A stretch of DNA of 64,000 nt from Roseibium algicola (lineage in GTDB: Bacteria > Pseudomonadota > Alphaproteobacteria > Rhizobiales > Stappiaceae): contig NZ_CP019630.1 of assembly GCF_001999245.1 (NCBI RefSeq), positions 3,315,001-3,379,000 of the forward strand, in the 5' to 3' direction. The notes beneath the pieces are model-generated. The model worked only from the letters and a program-made list of their open reading frames with translations, had not been told where the DNA came from and ran no database searches. Position numbers and translations under genes: made by a program. Of this stretch, positions 19,263 to 27,991 are shown piece by piece; position 1 is the stretch's first letter; the number at the start of each line of letters is the position of its first letter.

Positions 19263-20234
19263 ATGCTCACCAAGAGAACTTTGTTGTCAATCGCAGCGGG
19301 CGCCTTGGCGCTCACAGTGGCGGCTCCGGTTATCGCGCAGGACGCGTTTCCGGAGAAGCCGGTCCGCCTGATTGTGCCGTATTCGCCTGGAGGGGGGACA
19401 GACACTACGGCCCGGATTGTTGCCGACAACATGAAGGAGTACCTGGGGCAGCCTGTCGTCGTCGAAAACCGTCCGGGTGCGTCCGGAACGGTCGGCACGC
19501 TTCTGGCGAAACAGGCAGAGGCTGACGGGTATACCATTCTGTTCGGTATCCAGGCGACGCTTGCGCTGAACCCGTCGCTTTTCAAGTCGGCGACCTACAA
19601 CTCGAAAGAAGACTTCTCGGGGATCGCGGTGATCTCCGAGTCGCCCTATGTGGTCACGGTGCCGGGGGATTCCGAAATCTCCGACTATGAAGGCTTTGCC
19701 GCGGCCGCCACGGAAAACCTGACCATGGCAAACGGAGGCAGCGCGGCGCTTCTGGCAGCGCGTTTGCTGGCCCGGCAGGCGGATCTCAGCTTCACCAATA
19801 TTCCCTACTCAGGGTCCGGAGATGCAATTTCCGATATCCTGGCCGGCCGTGTGAATGCGATGATCAGCAGTCCTGTTTCGGTCCTGCCGCATGTTGAGAG
19901 CGGTGCCCTGAAGCCGATCCTCGTCACGAGCACGGACCGTTACGCCGCGCTGCCCGACACACCAACGGCAGACGAACTCGGCTTCGACGGTTTCAACGTG
20001 GTTGGGTGGTACAGTGTCGTTGCTCCGGCTGGTGTCCCCCAGGAGCGTCTGGACGTTCTGAGCGATGCCTTCAACAAGACCATTGCCAATCCGGACGTGC
20101 AGGCGAAACTCGAAAGCATCGGTGTAACGCCGTCCCGGCGTGGCCTGGATTCTGCGGCGACGACAGAATTCATCGCCTCCGAGGTCGACCTGTGGGGCCA
20201 GGAAATCAAGGACGCCGGCATCGAGCCGAAGTGA
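19263..20234 (+). CDS. Tripartite tricarboxylate transporter substrate-binding protein (TctC/Bug family)
   Basis: A 323-residue periplasmic receptor. The signal peptide is MLTKRTLLSIAAGALALTVA with cleavage near VIAQD. The mature part has the Bug-family opening FPEKPVRLIVPYSPGGGTD and VVVENRPGASG, and an internal FTNIPYSGSGDAISDILAGRV loop that binds carboxylates. It lies between prpB and hpaF, so it probably collects a di- or tricarboxylate for the TctBA permease encoded further down. A good ribosome site (GGGAGG) precedes the ATG. Confidence 0.94.
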   Translation: MLTKRTLLSIAAGALALTVAAPVIAQDAFPEKPVRLIVPYSPGGGTDTTARIVADNMKEYLGQPVVVENRPGASGTVGTLLAKQAEADGYTILFGIQATLALNPSLFKSATYNSKEDFSGIAVISESPYVVTVPGDSEISDYEGFAAAATENLTMANGGSAALLAARLLARQADLSFTNIPYSGSGDAISDILAGRVNAMISSPVSVLPHVESGALKPILVTSTDRYAALPDTPTADELGFDGFNVVGWYSVVAPAGVPQERLDVLSDAFNKTIANPDVQAKLESIGVTPSRRGLDSAATTEFIASEVDLWGQEIKDAGIEPK

Positions 20235-20310
20235 CCTTTCCCTGAGCTTCCATTTCGCAACAATTGAACCTACCGGGCGAGCTTCGGCTCGCCCTTTCAA
20301 GGATGGAACC

Positions 20311-20697
20311 ATGCCGCACGCCTGGATCGAATACTCCGGTAATATTGCAGATCAGACCGAGGTCGAAACTTTCGGTCGCTGTGTCCACGCCGCCATGACG
20401 GAAGCCGGTATCTTCCCGATCGCGGGTATCCGCATCCGCATCACCCGCATTGACGATTGCCTGGTCGGTGACATGAACCCGGACAACGGGTTCGTCCACT
20501 TGTCCCTTCGTATCGGTGAAGGCAGGGATGCGCAGACCAAACAGGAGGCGGCAGACTTGATCTTTGATCGGACTTCGTCGCATCTGAAGCCTCTCGCTGA
20601 CCGTGCCCGGGTTGCATACGCAATGGAAATGCAAGAGATCCCGAGTGCTTACAGTTACAAGATGAACAACCTGCACAAACACTTGAAAGCCAGCTGA
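20311..20697 (+). CDS. hpaF: 5-carboxymethyl-2-hydroxymuconate delta-isomerase
   Basis: A 128-residue tautomerase-superfamily enzyme matching HpaF: PHAWIEYSGNI at the N-terminus with catalytic Pro2, GIFPIAGIRIRITRIDD, FVHLSLRIGEGRDAQTKQEAADLIF and a C-terminal YKMNNLHKHL. The start is ATG 20311 after AAGGATGG; the open frame begins earlier but that part overlaps tctC. It converts 5-carboxymethyl-2-hydroxymuconate to 5-oxopent-3-ene-1,2,5-tricarboxylate, feeding the HpaG/HpaH/HpaI steps. It sits inside the transporter genes, tying that transporter to the pathway. Confidence 0.93.
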   Translation: MPHAWIEYSGNIADQTEVETFGRCVHAAMTEAGIFPIAGIRIRITRIDDCLVGDMNPDNGFVHLSLRIGEGRDAQTKQEAADLIFDRTSSHLKPLADRARVAYAMEMQEIPSAYSYKMNNLHKHLKAS

Positions 20698-20716
20698 CGG
20701 TTTTCTGGAGGATGGG

Positions 20717-21157
20717 ATGAAGGCTCTCTTCAAGGCTCAGGACGGGCTGCTGGTCGCGCTCGTAGGCGCAATTTTCCTCTACGCTTCCCGCGATCTCGAC
20801 ATGGGCGTGCCGCGCAACATGGGGCCGGGAATGTTCCCGGTCGTCTTGAGTGCCTTGACGATTGTCTTCGGATTGCTGATCGCGGTCGTCAACGTCGTTC
20901 GTGACGTCACCCTTCCAAGGCAATTCCCCTGGCTCGGTCTCTGCGGGGTCGTTGCCTCCATCGCACTCTACGCTCTGCTGATCGAACGGCTCGGCATCGC
21001 ACTCACCACCTTGTGTGCGATTTCGGTGCTGGCGCTCGTCATTCCGCGCATGAAATGGCTGGAAACGGTGCTGCTCTCCATCGGCGTTTCTGCCTTCCTG
21101 TGGCTCACATTCGTTCTGGGCCTCGGCATGCCTCTCAGGCTTTTCCCCGGGTTCTGA
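20717..21157 (+). CDS. Tripartite tricarboxylate transporter small permease (TctB family)
   Basis: A 146-residue inner-membrane protein with four hydrophobic segments and the TctB-like N-terminal motif RDLDMGVPRNMGPGMFPVVL. It is encoded directly before the large permease, as in all TTT systems, and ends LGMPLRLFPGF, the usual TctB tail. It is the accessory membrane subunit of the carboxylate importer. Confidence 0.93.
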   Translation: MKALFKAQDGLLVALVGAIFLYASRDLDMGVPRNMGPGMFPVVLSALTIVFGLLIAVVNVVRDVTLPRQFPWLGLCGVVASIALYALLIERLGIALTTLCAISVLALVIPRMKWLETVLLSIGVSAFLWLTFVLGLGMPLRLFPGF

Positions 21158-21159
21158 TC

Positions 21160-22665
21160 ATGATGGATTTCCTCTCAGGGTTTACGGTCGCACTGCATCC
21201 GGTAAATCTCTTTTATTGTTTCGCAGGTGTTCTGCTGGGCAATATCGTCGGTGTTCTTCCAGGTATCGGCGCGATCGCGGCGATCTCGATCCTGCTGCCG
21301 GTCACCTTCTATCTGGAGCCGACGACCGCGGTCATCATGCTGGCCGGTGTCTATTACGGAGCCGAATATGGTGGCTCCATCGCATCGATCCTTCTAAATC
21401 TGCCGGGCACGGCTTCCAATGCGATCACAACGCTGGACGGTTACCCGATGGCGAAAAGGGGCGAGGCTGGTCTTGCCCTGCTGACAGCGCAGATCTCCTC
21501 GCTGAGTGGCGGCACTTTCGGCATTCTGGCCATGGTCTTCCTGTCGCCGTTGATCGTGAAGTTCTCGCTCTCCTTCGGACCGGCTGAGTATTTCGCGACC
21601 TTGCTGCTGGGGCTCGTTGCCGGATCGGTTGCAGTGGGCGGCTCGGCGCTCAAGGGCGTTGCGATGGTCTTCATCGGCATGCTGCTGGGCAGCATCGGCC
21701 TTGACCTCAACAGCGGTGTTGCCCGGTTCGACATGGGCTATGCAAACCTTCTCGACGGGCTGTCGATCGTCGCCGTTGCCATGGGCCTGTTCGGCATCCC
21801 GGAGGTCATCAACAAGCTGAGGGATGACCAGGGTGACAGGAAACCGATCGCCATTTCCGCCCGCTCCATGTTTCTCGCATTCGGCAAACTCAAGAGCATC
21901 AAGTTCTCGATCCTTCGCGGAGCCTCCGTTGGTGGCATCCTGGGGCCATTGCCCGGTGCAGGGCCCACGATTTCCTCTTTTCTGGCCTATTCGCTGGAAC
22001 GGTCCGTGGGGGGCAAGAAGGAAGAATTCGGCACTGGACGGATCAACGGGATCGCCGCACCTGAGGCTGCCAACAACGCTGCCGCCCAGACGGCCTTCAT
22101 TCCGACCATGACGCTCGGTATTCCCGGAACGCCCACGATGGCGATCATCCTGGGCGCCTTGATGATCCACGGCATCGCACCCGGACCACAGCTGGTGGTC
22201 GATCACCCGGACCTGTTCTGGGGTCTGGTCGCCAGTTTCTGGATCGGCAACGTGTTGCTGCTGGTGTTGAACGTACCGCTGATCGGGGTCTGGGCGCGAC
22301 TGGTTGCCGTGCCGAGACGGTTCCTGTTTCCCGTGATCATTGCACTGATCTGCACTGGCGTCTTCGGCGTGGCAAATTCCACCTTCGACGTCTGGGCCGT
22401 GTTGTTGATGGGGGTTATCGGGGCGATCCTGCGATTTTACGACTATTCCCCCGCACCGCTGCTCATCGGGTTCGTTCTGGGGCCGATGCTCGAGGAGCAC
22501 CTGCGCCGCGCCTTGATGATTTCAGGAGGAGACTTCGGTTATCTTCTCGGATCCAGCACGGCCATCGCGATCCACTGCATCACGATCCTGATCATCGTGC
22601 TGCCGCTGCTCAACCTGCTCTGGTCGCGGATCAAGCGTAAAACCGAAAATCCCGTTGCCGATTAA
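21160..22665 (+). CDS. Tripartite tricarboxylate transporter large permease (TctA family)
   Basis: A 501-residue permease with about twelve membrane segments. TctA motifs are present: GVLLGNIVGVLPGIGAIAAIS, YYGAEYGGSIASILLNLPGTASNAITTLDGYPMA, PLPGAGPTISSFLAY and TLGIPGTPTMAIILGALMIHGI. The start is ATG 21160, two bases after the tctB stop; ATG 21163 is also possible. It imports a carboxylate with the TctC and TctB proteins. The operon ends here, and the IclR gene is convergent. Confidence 0.95.
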   Translation: MMDFLSGFTVALHPVNLFYCFAGVLLGNIVGVLPGIGAIAAISILLPVTFYLEPTTAVIMLAGVYYGAEYGGSIASILLNLPGTASNAITTLDGYPMAKRGEAGLALLTAQISSLSGGTFGILAMVFLSPLIVKFSLSFGPAEYFATLLLGLVAGSVAVGGSALKGVAMVFIGMLLGSIGLDLNSGVARFDMGYANLLDGLSIVAVAMGLFGIPEVINKLRDDQGDRKPIAISARSMFLAFGKLKSIKFSILRGASVGGILGPLPGAGPTISSFLAYSLERSVGGKKEEFGTGRINGIAAPEAANNAAAQTAFIPTMTLGIPGTPTMAIILGALMIHGIAPGPQLVVDHPDLFWGLVASFWIGNVLLLVLNVPLIGVWARLVAVPRRFLFPVIIALICTGVFGVANSTFDVWAVLLMGVIGAILRFYDYSPAPLLIGFVLGPMLEEHLRRALMISGGDFGYLLGSSTAIAIHCITILIIVLPLLNLLWSRIKRKTENPVAD

Positions 22666-22696
22666 CAGCCTCGGTCAATCGGAAGGCGCGGCCGGA

Positions 22697-23467
22697 TCAG
22701 GCTCTTCCTATCGGTCGCATCTTCGACAGCTTGGCGCTGATCTTCGCGACTTCCTCCCCCATGATGGCGAGTACCGATTGCAGGTGCTCGCCGGTCATGC
22801 GCGCCATGATGCTGGAAACGCTGATTGACGCAAAGGGTGTGCCGGCACTGTCGCGGATTGCCATGGCGACGGTTCTGACGCCAACGTCCGACACCCTGTC
22901 GATGTAGCCGGTCTCTCTTGCCAGTTCGACCATTTCACGGATTTTCGTGACGCCACCGGAGAACTCCTTGAGGTCGCCGGTGTTTCTGTCCAGAATCGCT
23001 TCGGCTTTTGCAGGCGGAAGGGCGGCAAGGACAGCCATGCCACCGGCGCCCAGCCCGATCGGGCGATGAACCCCGACGTCCAGAACAAAGGCCTTCACGG
23101 GAAACGCGCCGCTTTCCCGGGCAATGCAGGTCATCTTGTCACCGACGACACGATTGAGGAAAACGGTGTCGCCCGTTACCTCGACCAGACGTTCGAGTTC
23201 CGGTTTGCAAACATCTTGCAGGTCATAGGCTGGGAAGACCAGCAGACCCAGTTCGTAAATTCTGGAGCCGAGGAAAAAGCGGCGGTTTTCCGCATCCTGG
23301 TCGACGAAGCCATGTTCGATAAGCGCTTGCAGTACCCGCCGGGCGGTCGGCCGGGTCAGGCCGGACTTTGCGAGTATGTCCGCAAAGGGAACACCGTCGG
23401 GATGTCCACCCGCGACAAGATCGAGCAGCATCGCTGCGCGGTCGATGCTTTGTGTTCCTGCAGTCAT
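22697..23467 (-). CDS. IclR-family transcriptional regulator
   Basis: A 256-residue IclR protein: N-terminal winged helix (RAAMLLDLVAGGHPDGVPFADILAKSGLTRPTARRVLQAL region) and a C-terminal effector domain with GLGAGGMAVLAALPP, VGVRTVAMAIRD and ASISVSSIMARM. It is convergent with tctA and is the only regulator beside the gabD-hpa-prpB-TTT genes, so it is the likely binder of the CATAATATGA palindromes. IclR regulators are frequent controllers of aromatic-acid catabolism. Confidence 0.93.
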   Translation of the reverse strand: MTAGTQSIDRAAMLLDLVAGGHPDGVPFADILAKSGLTRPTARRVLQALIEHGFVDQDAENRRFFLGSRIYELGLLVFPAYDLQDVCKPELERLVEVTGDTVFLNRVVGDKMTCIARESGAFPVKAFVLDVGVHRPIGLGAGGMAVLAALPPAKAEAILDRNTGDLKEFSGGVTKIREMVELARETGYIDRVSDVGVRTVAMAIRDSAGTPFASISVSSIMARMTGEHLQSVLAIMGEEVAKISAKLSKMRPIGRA

Positions 23468-23724
23468 CCTCGTAAGTCTCTATAATCGTATGTGTTTAAA
23501 ATCTAATTCGACCGAATGTCCTAGTAGAGTGGTATTGCATGAGGGCACACGGGTCCATTGAAATGAAGGGCATTCGGGAATTTATTGGCATGGCTAAAGG
23601 CCTCGTTTCCGGATCCGATGTTGCCACTGTGTCTCCAAGTCGGAATGGGGTGACCTAGAAGCCTGTTGAACGGCTGGAGATGCGGGCTGAAGTCCTATCC
23701 GGACGCGGGTTGGAGGAGTGCTTC

Positions 23725-26517
23725 TCAGGTCAGTTGACCTGCAATCCGGTCCAGAAGGTCTTGCGCACGTTTTTCGTAAGTCACGGCGTTTTGGGTTCGT
23801 GCAAACCTGATTGCACGGCGAAGTGCAGATGAAGCGTTTCGGGTTCGGCCGGTCTGAACCGAGAGCAAGGCCCACAGGCGGTGGAGCTCCGCTTCATGCC
23901 AGCGTTCGCCGGTACGCCTGATGATCTTGAACGCCGACGCAAGTGCCTTCAGCCCTTCGACCGGGTTACCGCAGCGGCCGGTCGCTTCTGCGTAGAGTGC
24001 CAATCCGTAAGGACGGGTCAGCGTCACGTTCATTGCCGCCTGTGCGTTCAGACCTTCGTGAATTTGCTGAAGGCCGGAAGCGTTCCCAAGCACGACCTGC
24101 GCCCACCCGGCCAGCAGGTCGCCATAGGGGCGCCAGAATGGAATTGCGGCTGCTTCGCAGGTTTCGATCAGGGCTGTCGCCCGTTCCAGCACACGCACCG
24201 GGTCTTCACGTTCACGAGCGATCAGAGCTCCTGCCCAAAGCATCTGCGCTCGACCGAAAGGCTGCTCCAATGTGTCCGTCAACGTCATGCCTTCGGCATA
24301 AAGGCGTTCGGCATGTTCGCTTTGGCCGAGCAACTGATGAACGCAAGCGGCATACTGGCGGCAGACGATGCCGGGGTCCTCGCCGAAGAGAACGGATGCC
24401 TCTGCGCCGTGGTTCGTGTCGGAGGCGCTGCAAACAGCGTTGATATGAGGCAGACAGGCGGCAAAATCACCACGGAAGAACCGTGTTTGCCCGACAGCAT
24501 TGTGGGCCACCATTGCATAAAGCGCTGGTGCATCCTCTGCCAGGTCATCGAGACCCTTGGCAAGTTCGTCGGCGGCTGCAAGGTCTGCCTTGGTCAGGTG
24601 GTGGTTCCAGAGCCCCGCAAGTGCGGGCACAATTGTCGTCGGGTCATTGGTTCGGCCTGCAAGTGCCGCGGCGCGTTCGTAAACGTCCCGAAGTTCGTCT
24701 GTGGTGAAGTGATCCCCGACGATAAGTGCCGCTCCCAGACCCAGTAGCGTGCGGCATTCCGCCGTGTGCGTTTCGGGGTCAGGCTCGCAGGCGGCGAAGG
24801 AGACAAGCGCCTGCCGGAACTGGGCGGCCGCATCGGTGATTGCGCCGCGTTCCAGCGCGGTCAGGCCCGCAAGCCCTCGATGGACGGCAGCACGTTTCCA
24901 ATCGGCGGCACGCTCGAAATGATCGGCGAGTGTGGACGCGATTTCGCCAGTGCGGGATTTGAACGCGGTTTCAAGCCGGCTGCCGATGCGTTGGTGAAGT
25001 CCTTGCCGATTTGCTGCCGGAATAGCGTCGTAAAGAGCCTCCTGATAAAGCGCGTGCCGGAAGACGTAGCGTGTTGCCTGCGTGCCGTCCGGCCAGACCA
25101 TGACGCCGGCCCGTTGAATAAAGCGCCTGACGCTTGCAAGGCGGTCGAGAACCGCTTCGCCTTTTTCCACCTCGAACCGATCATCGCTCAACATGGCAGC
25201 GGAAAAGCGAATTCCGGCAACGCTGGCAATGTCGAGTAACTGCCGCTCATATGGGTCCAGCCAGCCGATTTCGCCCGCGATGAATTTTCCGGCTCCGCGT
25301 GAGATTGCCGAAACGATTTCAGTGATGTCCTGTTCGGGTGGCTGCCGATTTTCGGAACTCTCCAGGACCCCGTCCCGATGCCACTGGTCGATGATCGCAT
25401 CGACCAGGATGGCATGCCCTTCCGTTCTTCGCCTCAACTCGCCGGCAAGGGTGGCAGGCAGTCTGTGGTCCGGAAAGCGTCGCTTGAGAAGGTCCGCCAC
25501 GGCTGTTTCGTCGAGGCCGTCCAGCGTGATCGGGCTAAAGTCCTGAACACGTTGAAGGTAATGCAATGTCGTTTGAAGATCTCCGGACTTGTCCAGTTCA
25601 TCAAACCTGTAGGTTCCAACCACAAGGGTTCTGGCAGGAGCGCGGCGTTGAGCCCAGGAAAGAAGCCATGCCAGCGTGCTCTGATCGGCCCAGTGCAGGT
25701 CTTCCAGAATGATGACACCGGGCTGCTGCTGAGAGAGACGCTCCATGAGTGCGGTCAGCTCCCGCAACATTGAGTCCGGGTGCGTGTCCGTCAATCTTGT
25801 GGGCAGGGGAGCGGGCTCCCGGCCAGAACGAAGCTGCGGCAGCAGGTCTCGCCAGGACGGTGCGACATCCTCAAGAAGCCGCAAGACCCGTTTTCGTGAC
25901 GCACCTTCGGCGAGCTGTGTCACGATCTCGATCAGTGGGCCATAGGGTTCCCGGGCACCTGGATGGGGAATGCACTGCCCCCGGGCAGACCAGAAGTCTG
26001 CCGTGCGTGGCAGCGTGGCGGCGAATGTCTCCACCAGCCTTGATTTGCCCGATCCGGCTTCCCCGGCGACAAGGCTCACAATGCGCTTGCCAGCGCGCAC
26101 TGCCGCTGCGCAGTCCGCAAGGGACTGCAGTTCCGTGGTTCGGCCCACGCAAAGAGGGGCTGTTCCGGTGGTGTCCGTGCCGGAGTTCAGAACCGTGATC
26201 TTGCCGACAAGGCGGTAGCCCTGCCTGCCGACCGTTTCGATGAACCCGGGTGTTTCGGCGCTGTCCCCCAGCAAGCGTCTAAGCTCGCGGATACACTGCT
26301 TTGGACCGGTCTCGCGTCCATGCTGCTGTCCCCAGATCAGGTGCCTCAGTTCTTGCTGGCTGACGACCTGTCCCTCGCGGGCGTGCAGCTCGACCAGCAC
26401 GGCGAGAGTCTTGGGGCGCAAACGAACGACTTCCCCGTCACGCAGCAGTTCACCGCGAGAAACATCAAGTTCGACTTTTTGCACTGGGACGCAGATTCCG
26501 ATGTTCCGGTGAGGCAC
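23725..26517 (-). CDS. Large transcriptional regulator: winged helix, AAA-type ATPase, TPR-like repeats
   Basis: A 930-residue protein. Residues about 12-105 are an OmpR/CadC-like winged helix (RGELLRDGEVVRLRPKTLAVL, QCIRELRRLLGD, IETVGRQGYRLV). An NTPase domain follows with Walker A GEAGSGKS (152-159) and Walker B GVIILEDLHWADQ (267-279). The C-terminal half is helical and Ala-rich with TPR-like spacing. No membrane segment is visible. The start is GTG 26517. It is divergent from the serine hydrolase-TpsB-serine hydrolase genes and is probably their regulator; its signal is unknown. Confidence 0.9.
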   Translation of the reverse strand: MPHRNIGICVPVQKVELDVSRGELLRDGEVVRLRPKTLAVLVELHAREGQVVSQQELRHLIWGQQHGRETGPKQCIRELRRLLGDSAETPGFIETVGRQGYRLVGKITVLNSGTDTTGTAPLCVGRTTELQSLADCAAAVRAGKRIVSLVAGEAGSGKSRLVETFAATLPRTADFWSARGQCIPHPGAREPYGPLIEIVTQLAEGASRKRVLRLLEDVAPSWRDLLPQLRSGREPAPLPTRLTDTHPDSMLRELTALMERLSQQQPGVIILEDLHWADQSTLAWLLSWAQRRAPARTLVVGTYRFDELDKSGDLQTTLHYLQRVQDFSPITLDGLDETAVADLLKRRFPDHRLPATLAGELRRRTEGHAILVDAIIDQWHRDGVLESSENRQPPEQDITEIVSAISRGAGKFIAGEIGWLDPYERQLLDIASVAGIRFSAAMLSDDRFEVEKGEAVLDRLASVRRFIQRAGVMVWPDGTQATRYVFRHALYQEALYDAIPAANRQGLHQRIGSRLETAFKSRTGEIASTLADHFERAADWKRAAVHRGLAGLTALERGAITDAAAQFRQALVSFAACEPDPETHTAECRTLLGLGAALIVGDHFTTDELRDVYERAAALAGRTNDPTTIVPALAGLWNHHLTKADLAAADELAKGLDDLAEDAPALYAMVAHNAVGQTRFFRGDFAACLPHINAVCSASDTNHGAEASVLFGEDPGIVCRQYAACVHQLLGQSEHAERLYAEGMTLTDTLEQPFGRAQMLWAGALIAREREDPVRVLERATALIETCEAAAIPFWRPYGDLLAGWAQVVLGNASGLQQIHEGLNAQAAMNVTLTRPYGLALYAEATGRCGNPVEGLKALASAFKIIRRTGERWHEAELHRLWALLSVQTGRTRNASSALRRAIRFARTQNAVTYEKRAQDLLDRIAGQLT

Positions 26518-26702
26518 GAGGACCGTGCCTCTATGAAGAATTACACTGATTGACGAACTACTTATACCATTTTTGCACCGTTGCCGACTTTGTTTGCCAT
26601 CCTGATTTCCCTACCACCAGTCCTCATGGAGACGCGCCCCTGCGGCATGCCCCGCCGCAAGCGCGATCTCCCGTCTGAAACCGGAAAAGAGGACAGCCCA
26701 GT

Positions 26703-27977
26703 TTGACAAGATCGGTCACAACATGCCCGGTGACAGCACGGGCCGTGCAATTGCTTGCGGTCCTGCTGATGTCGGTATGCAGCGTTAACCCCGCCGCAGC
26801 GACCGTAATATGTGTTGAGGATTTTGACCGGGTTATGACTTCCGCGGCAAGGGACGCCAGGCCCGGCACGCCGCTCTCCGCAGCACTCTCGCAAAAGCTG
26901 GATGATGCGGTGCTGGCCGCGCTTCCACTTGCCGAAACGCCGGGCGTCATTGTTGGTGTCCAAACACCTCACGGCACATGGAAAAAAGGGTACGGCGTTG
27001 CCGACCCGGCAACCGGAACTCCGATGGAGCCGGGCATGCACACGCGCATCGGGTCCGTGACGAAGACCTTTACCGGAACAATGCTGTTGCAGCTTGCAGA
27101 AGCCGGACGGCTTTCTCTCGATGACACGATCGACGCCTATGTCGAGGGAATTCCCAACGGAGACAGGATCACGCTGCGCCAGCTTGCGGACATGACCAGC
27201 GGTGTGGCGAGCTACACCGCTTCCGAGCGGTTTGTGGAGTTGTTTCTCGATCAACCCGGTGTCGCGTTTTCGCCCGAGGACCTGCTGACCTTTGCCGTCG
27301 AGAATTCGCCGCTCTTCGAGCCGGGAACGCAATACGATTATTCCAACACGAACACGATCCTCCTTGGCATGGTCATTGAAAAGACCACCGGGCAGCCCTT
27401 CGAGACGTCTTTGCGGAAGATGGTCCTGGAGCCTCTCGGACTGGAGAAAACAGTCTGGCCGGGAAGCAGGACCGAACTACCGGAGCCCTACGCGCAGGGC
27501 GTTACCCTTCAGGGCGTCGATGCAACGCCGGAAGCACCTCTTGTTGCCACACACTGGAACCCGGCTTCGCTCTGGACAGCGGGGGAGCTGATTTCCAACC
27601 TCGACGATCTGCTCGTCTACGGCCGAGCCCTTGGGTCCGGCCAAGGGCTTCTCGGCACCGAGATGCAGCAAGCGCGGCTGCGATCCTTCCGTCCGCCTGA
27701 TGGGTACGGCCTGGCGCTTCGGTGCAACGGAGAGTGGGTCGGCCACACGGGTGAAGTGCCCGGATACACCACGGTCGTTTTCCATAGCCCGCGGACCGAC
27801 ACGACCCTTGTTGTCCAGGCGAACAGCGACATGCCTTCCGGTGACTGCGAGGAGGGAAAGGCGGCTCAGGACGCCGACGAAGCTTCGGGTCTGTCCTGCT
27901 CGCTGCCTGCCATGCGCATTTTTAACGCCGTCGCTCCGTTACTCGGCGAAACGGCTCCCCAGAACACCGCTGAATAA
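26703..27977 (+). CDS. Secreted serine hydrolase, class C beta-lactamase fold
   Basis: A 424-residue exported protein. A signal peptide covers about residues 13-33 (QLLAVLLMSVCSVNPAAA). The fold motifs are SVTK (Ser118, Lys121), YSN (213-215) and GHTG near 350. It resembles D-Ala-D-Ala carboxypeptidases and esterases of this fold. The start is TTG 26703, with GAGGA eight bases upstream; no in-frame ATG fits. Cysteines near the C-terminus (GDC, GLSC) could form a disulphide. It lies 14 bases before the TpsB-like gene. Whether it acts on cell wall or esters cannot be read. Confidence 0.9.
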   Translation: MTRSVTTCPVTARAVQLLAVLLMSVCSVNPAAATVICVEDFDRVMTSAARDARPGTPLSAALSQKLDDAVLAALPLAETPGVIVGVQTPHGTWKKGYGVADPATGTPMEPGMHTRIGSVTKTFTGTMLLQLAEAGRLSLDDTIDAYVEGIPNGDRITLRQLADMTSGVASYTASERFVELFLDQPGVAFSPEDLLTFAVENSPLFEPGTQYDYSNTNTILLGMVIEKTTGQPFETSLRKMVLEPLGLEKTVWPGSRTELPEPYAQGVTLQGVDATPEAPLVATHWNPASLWTAGELISNLDDLLVYGRALGSGQGLLGTEMQQARLRSFRPPDGYGLALRCNGEWVGHTGEVPGYTTVVFHSPRTDTTLVVQANSDMPSGDCEEGKAAQDADEASGLSCSLPAMRIFNAVAPLLGETAPQNTAE

Positions 27978-27991
27978 GAACGGAGCCGTCC

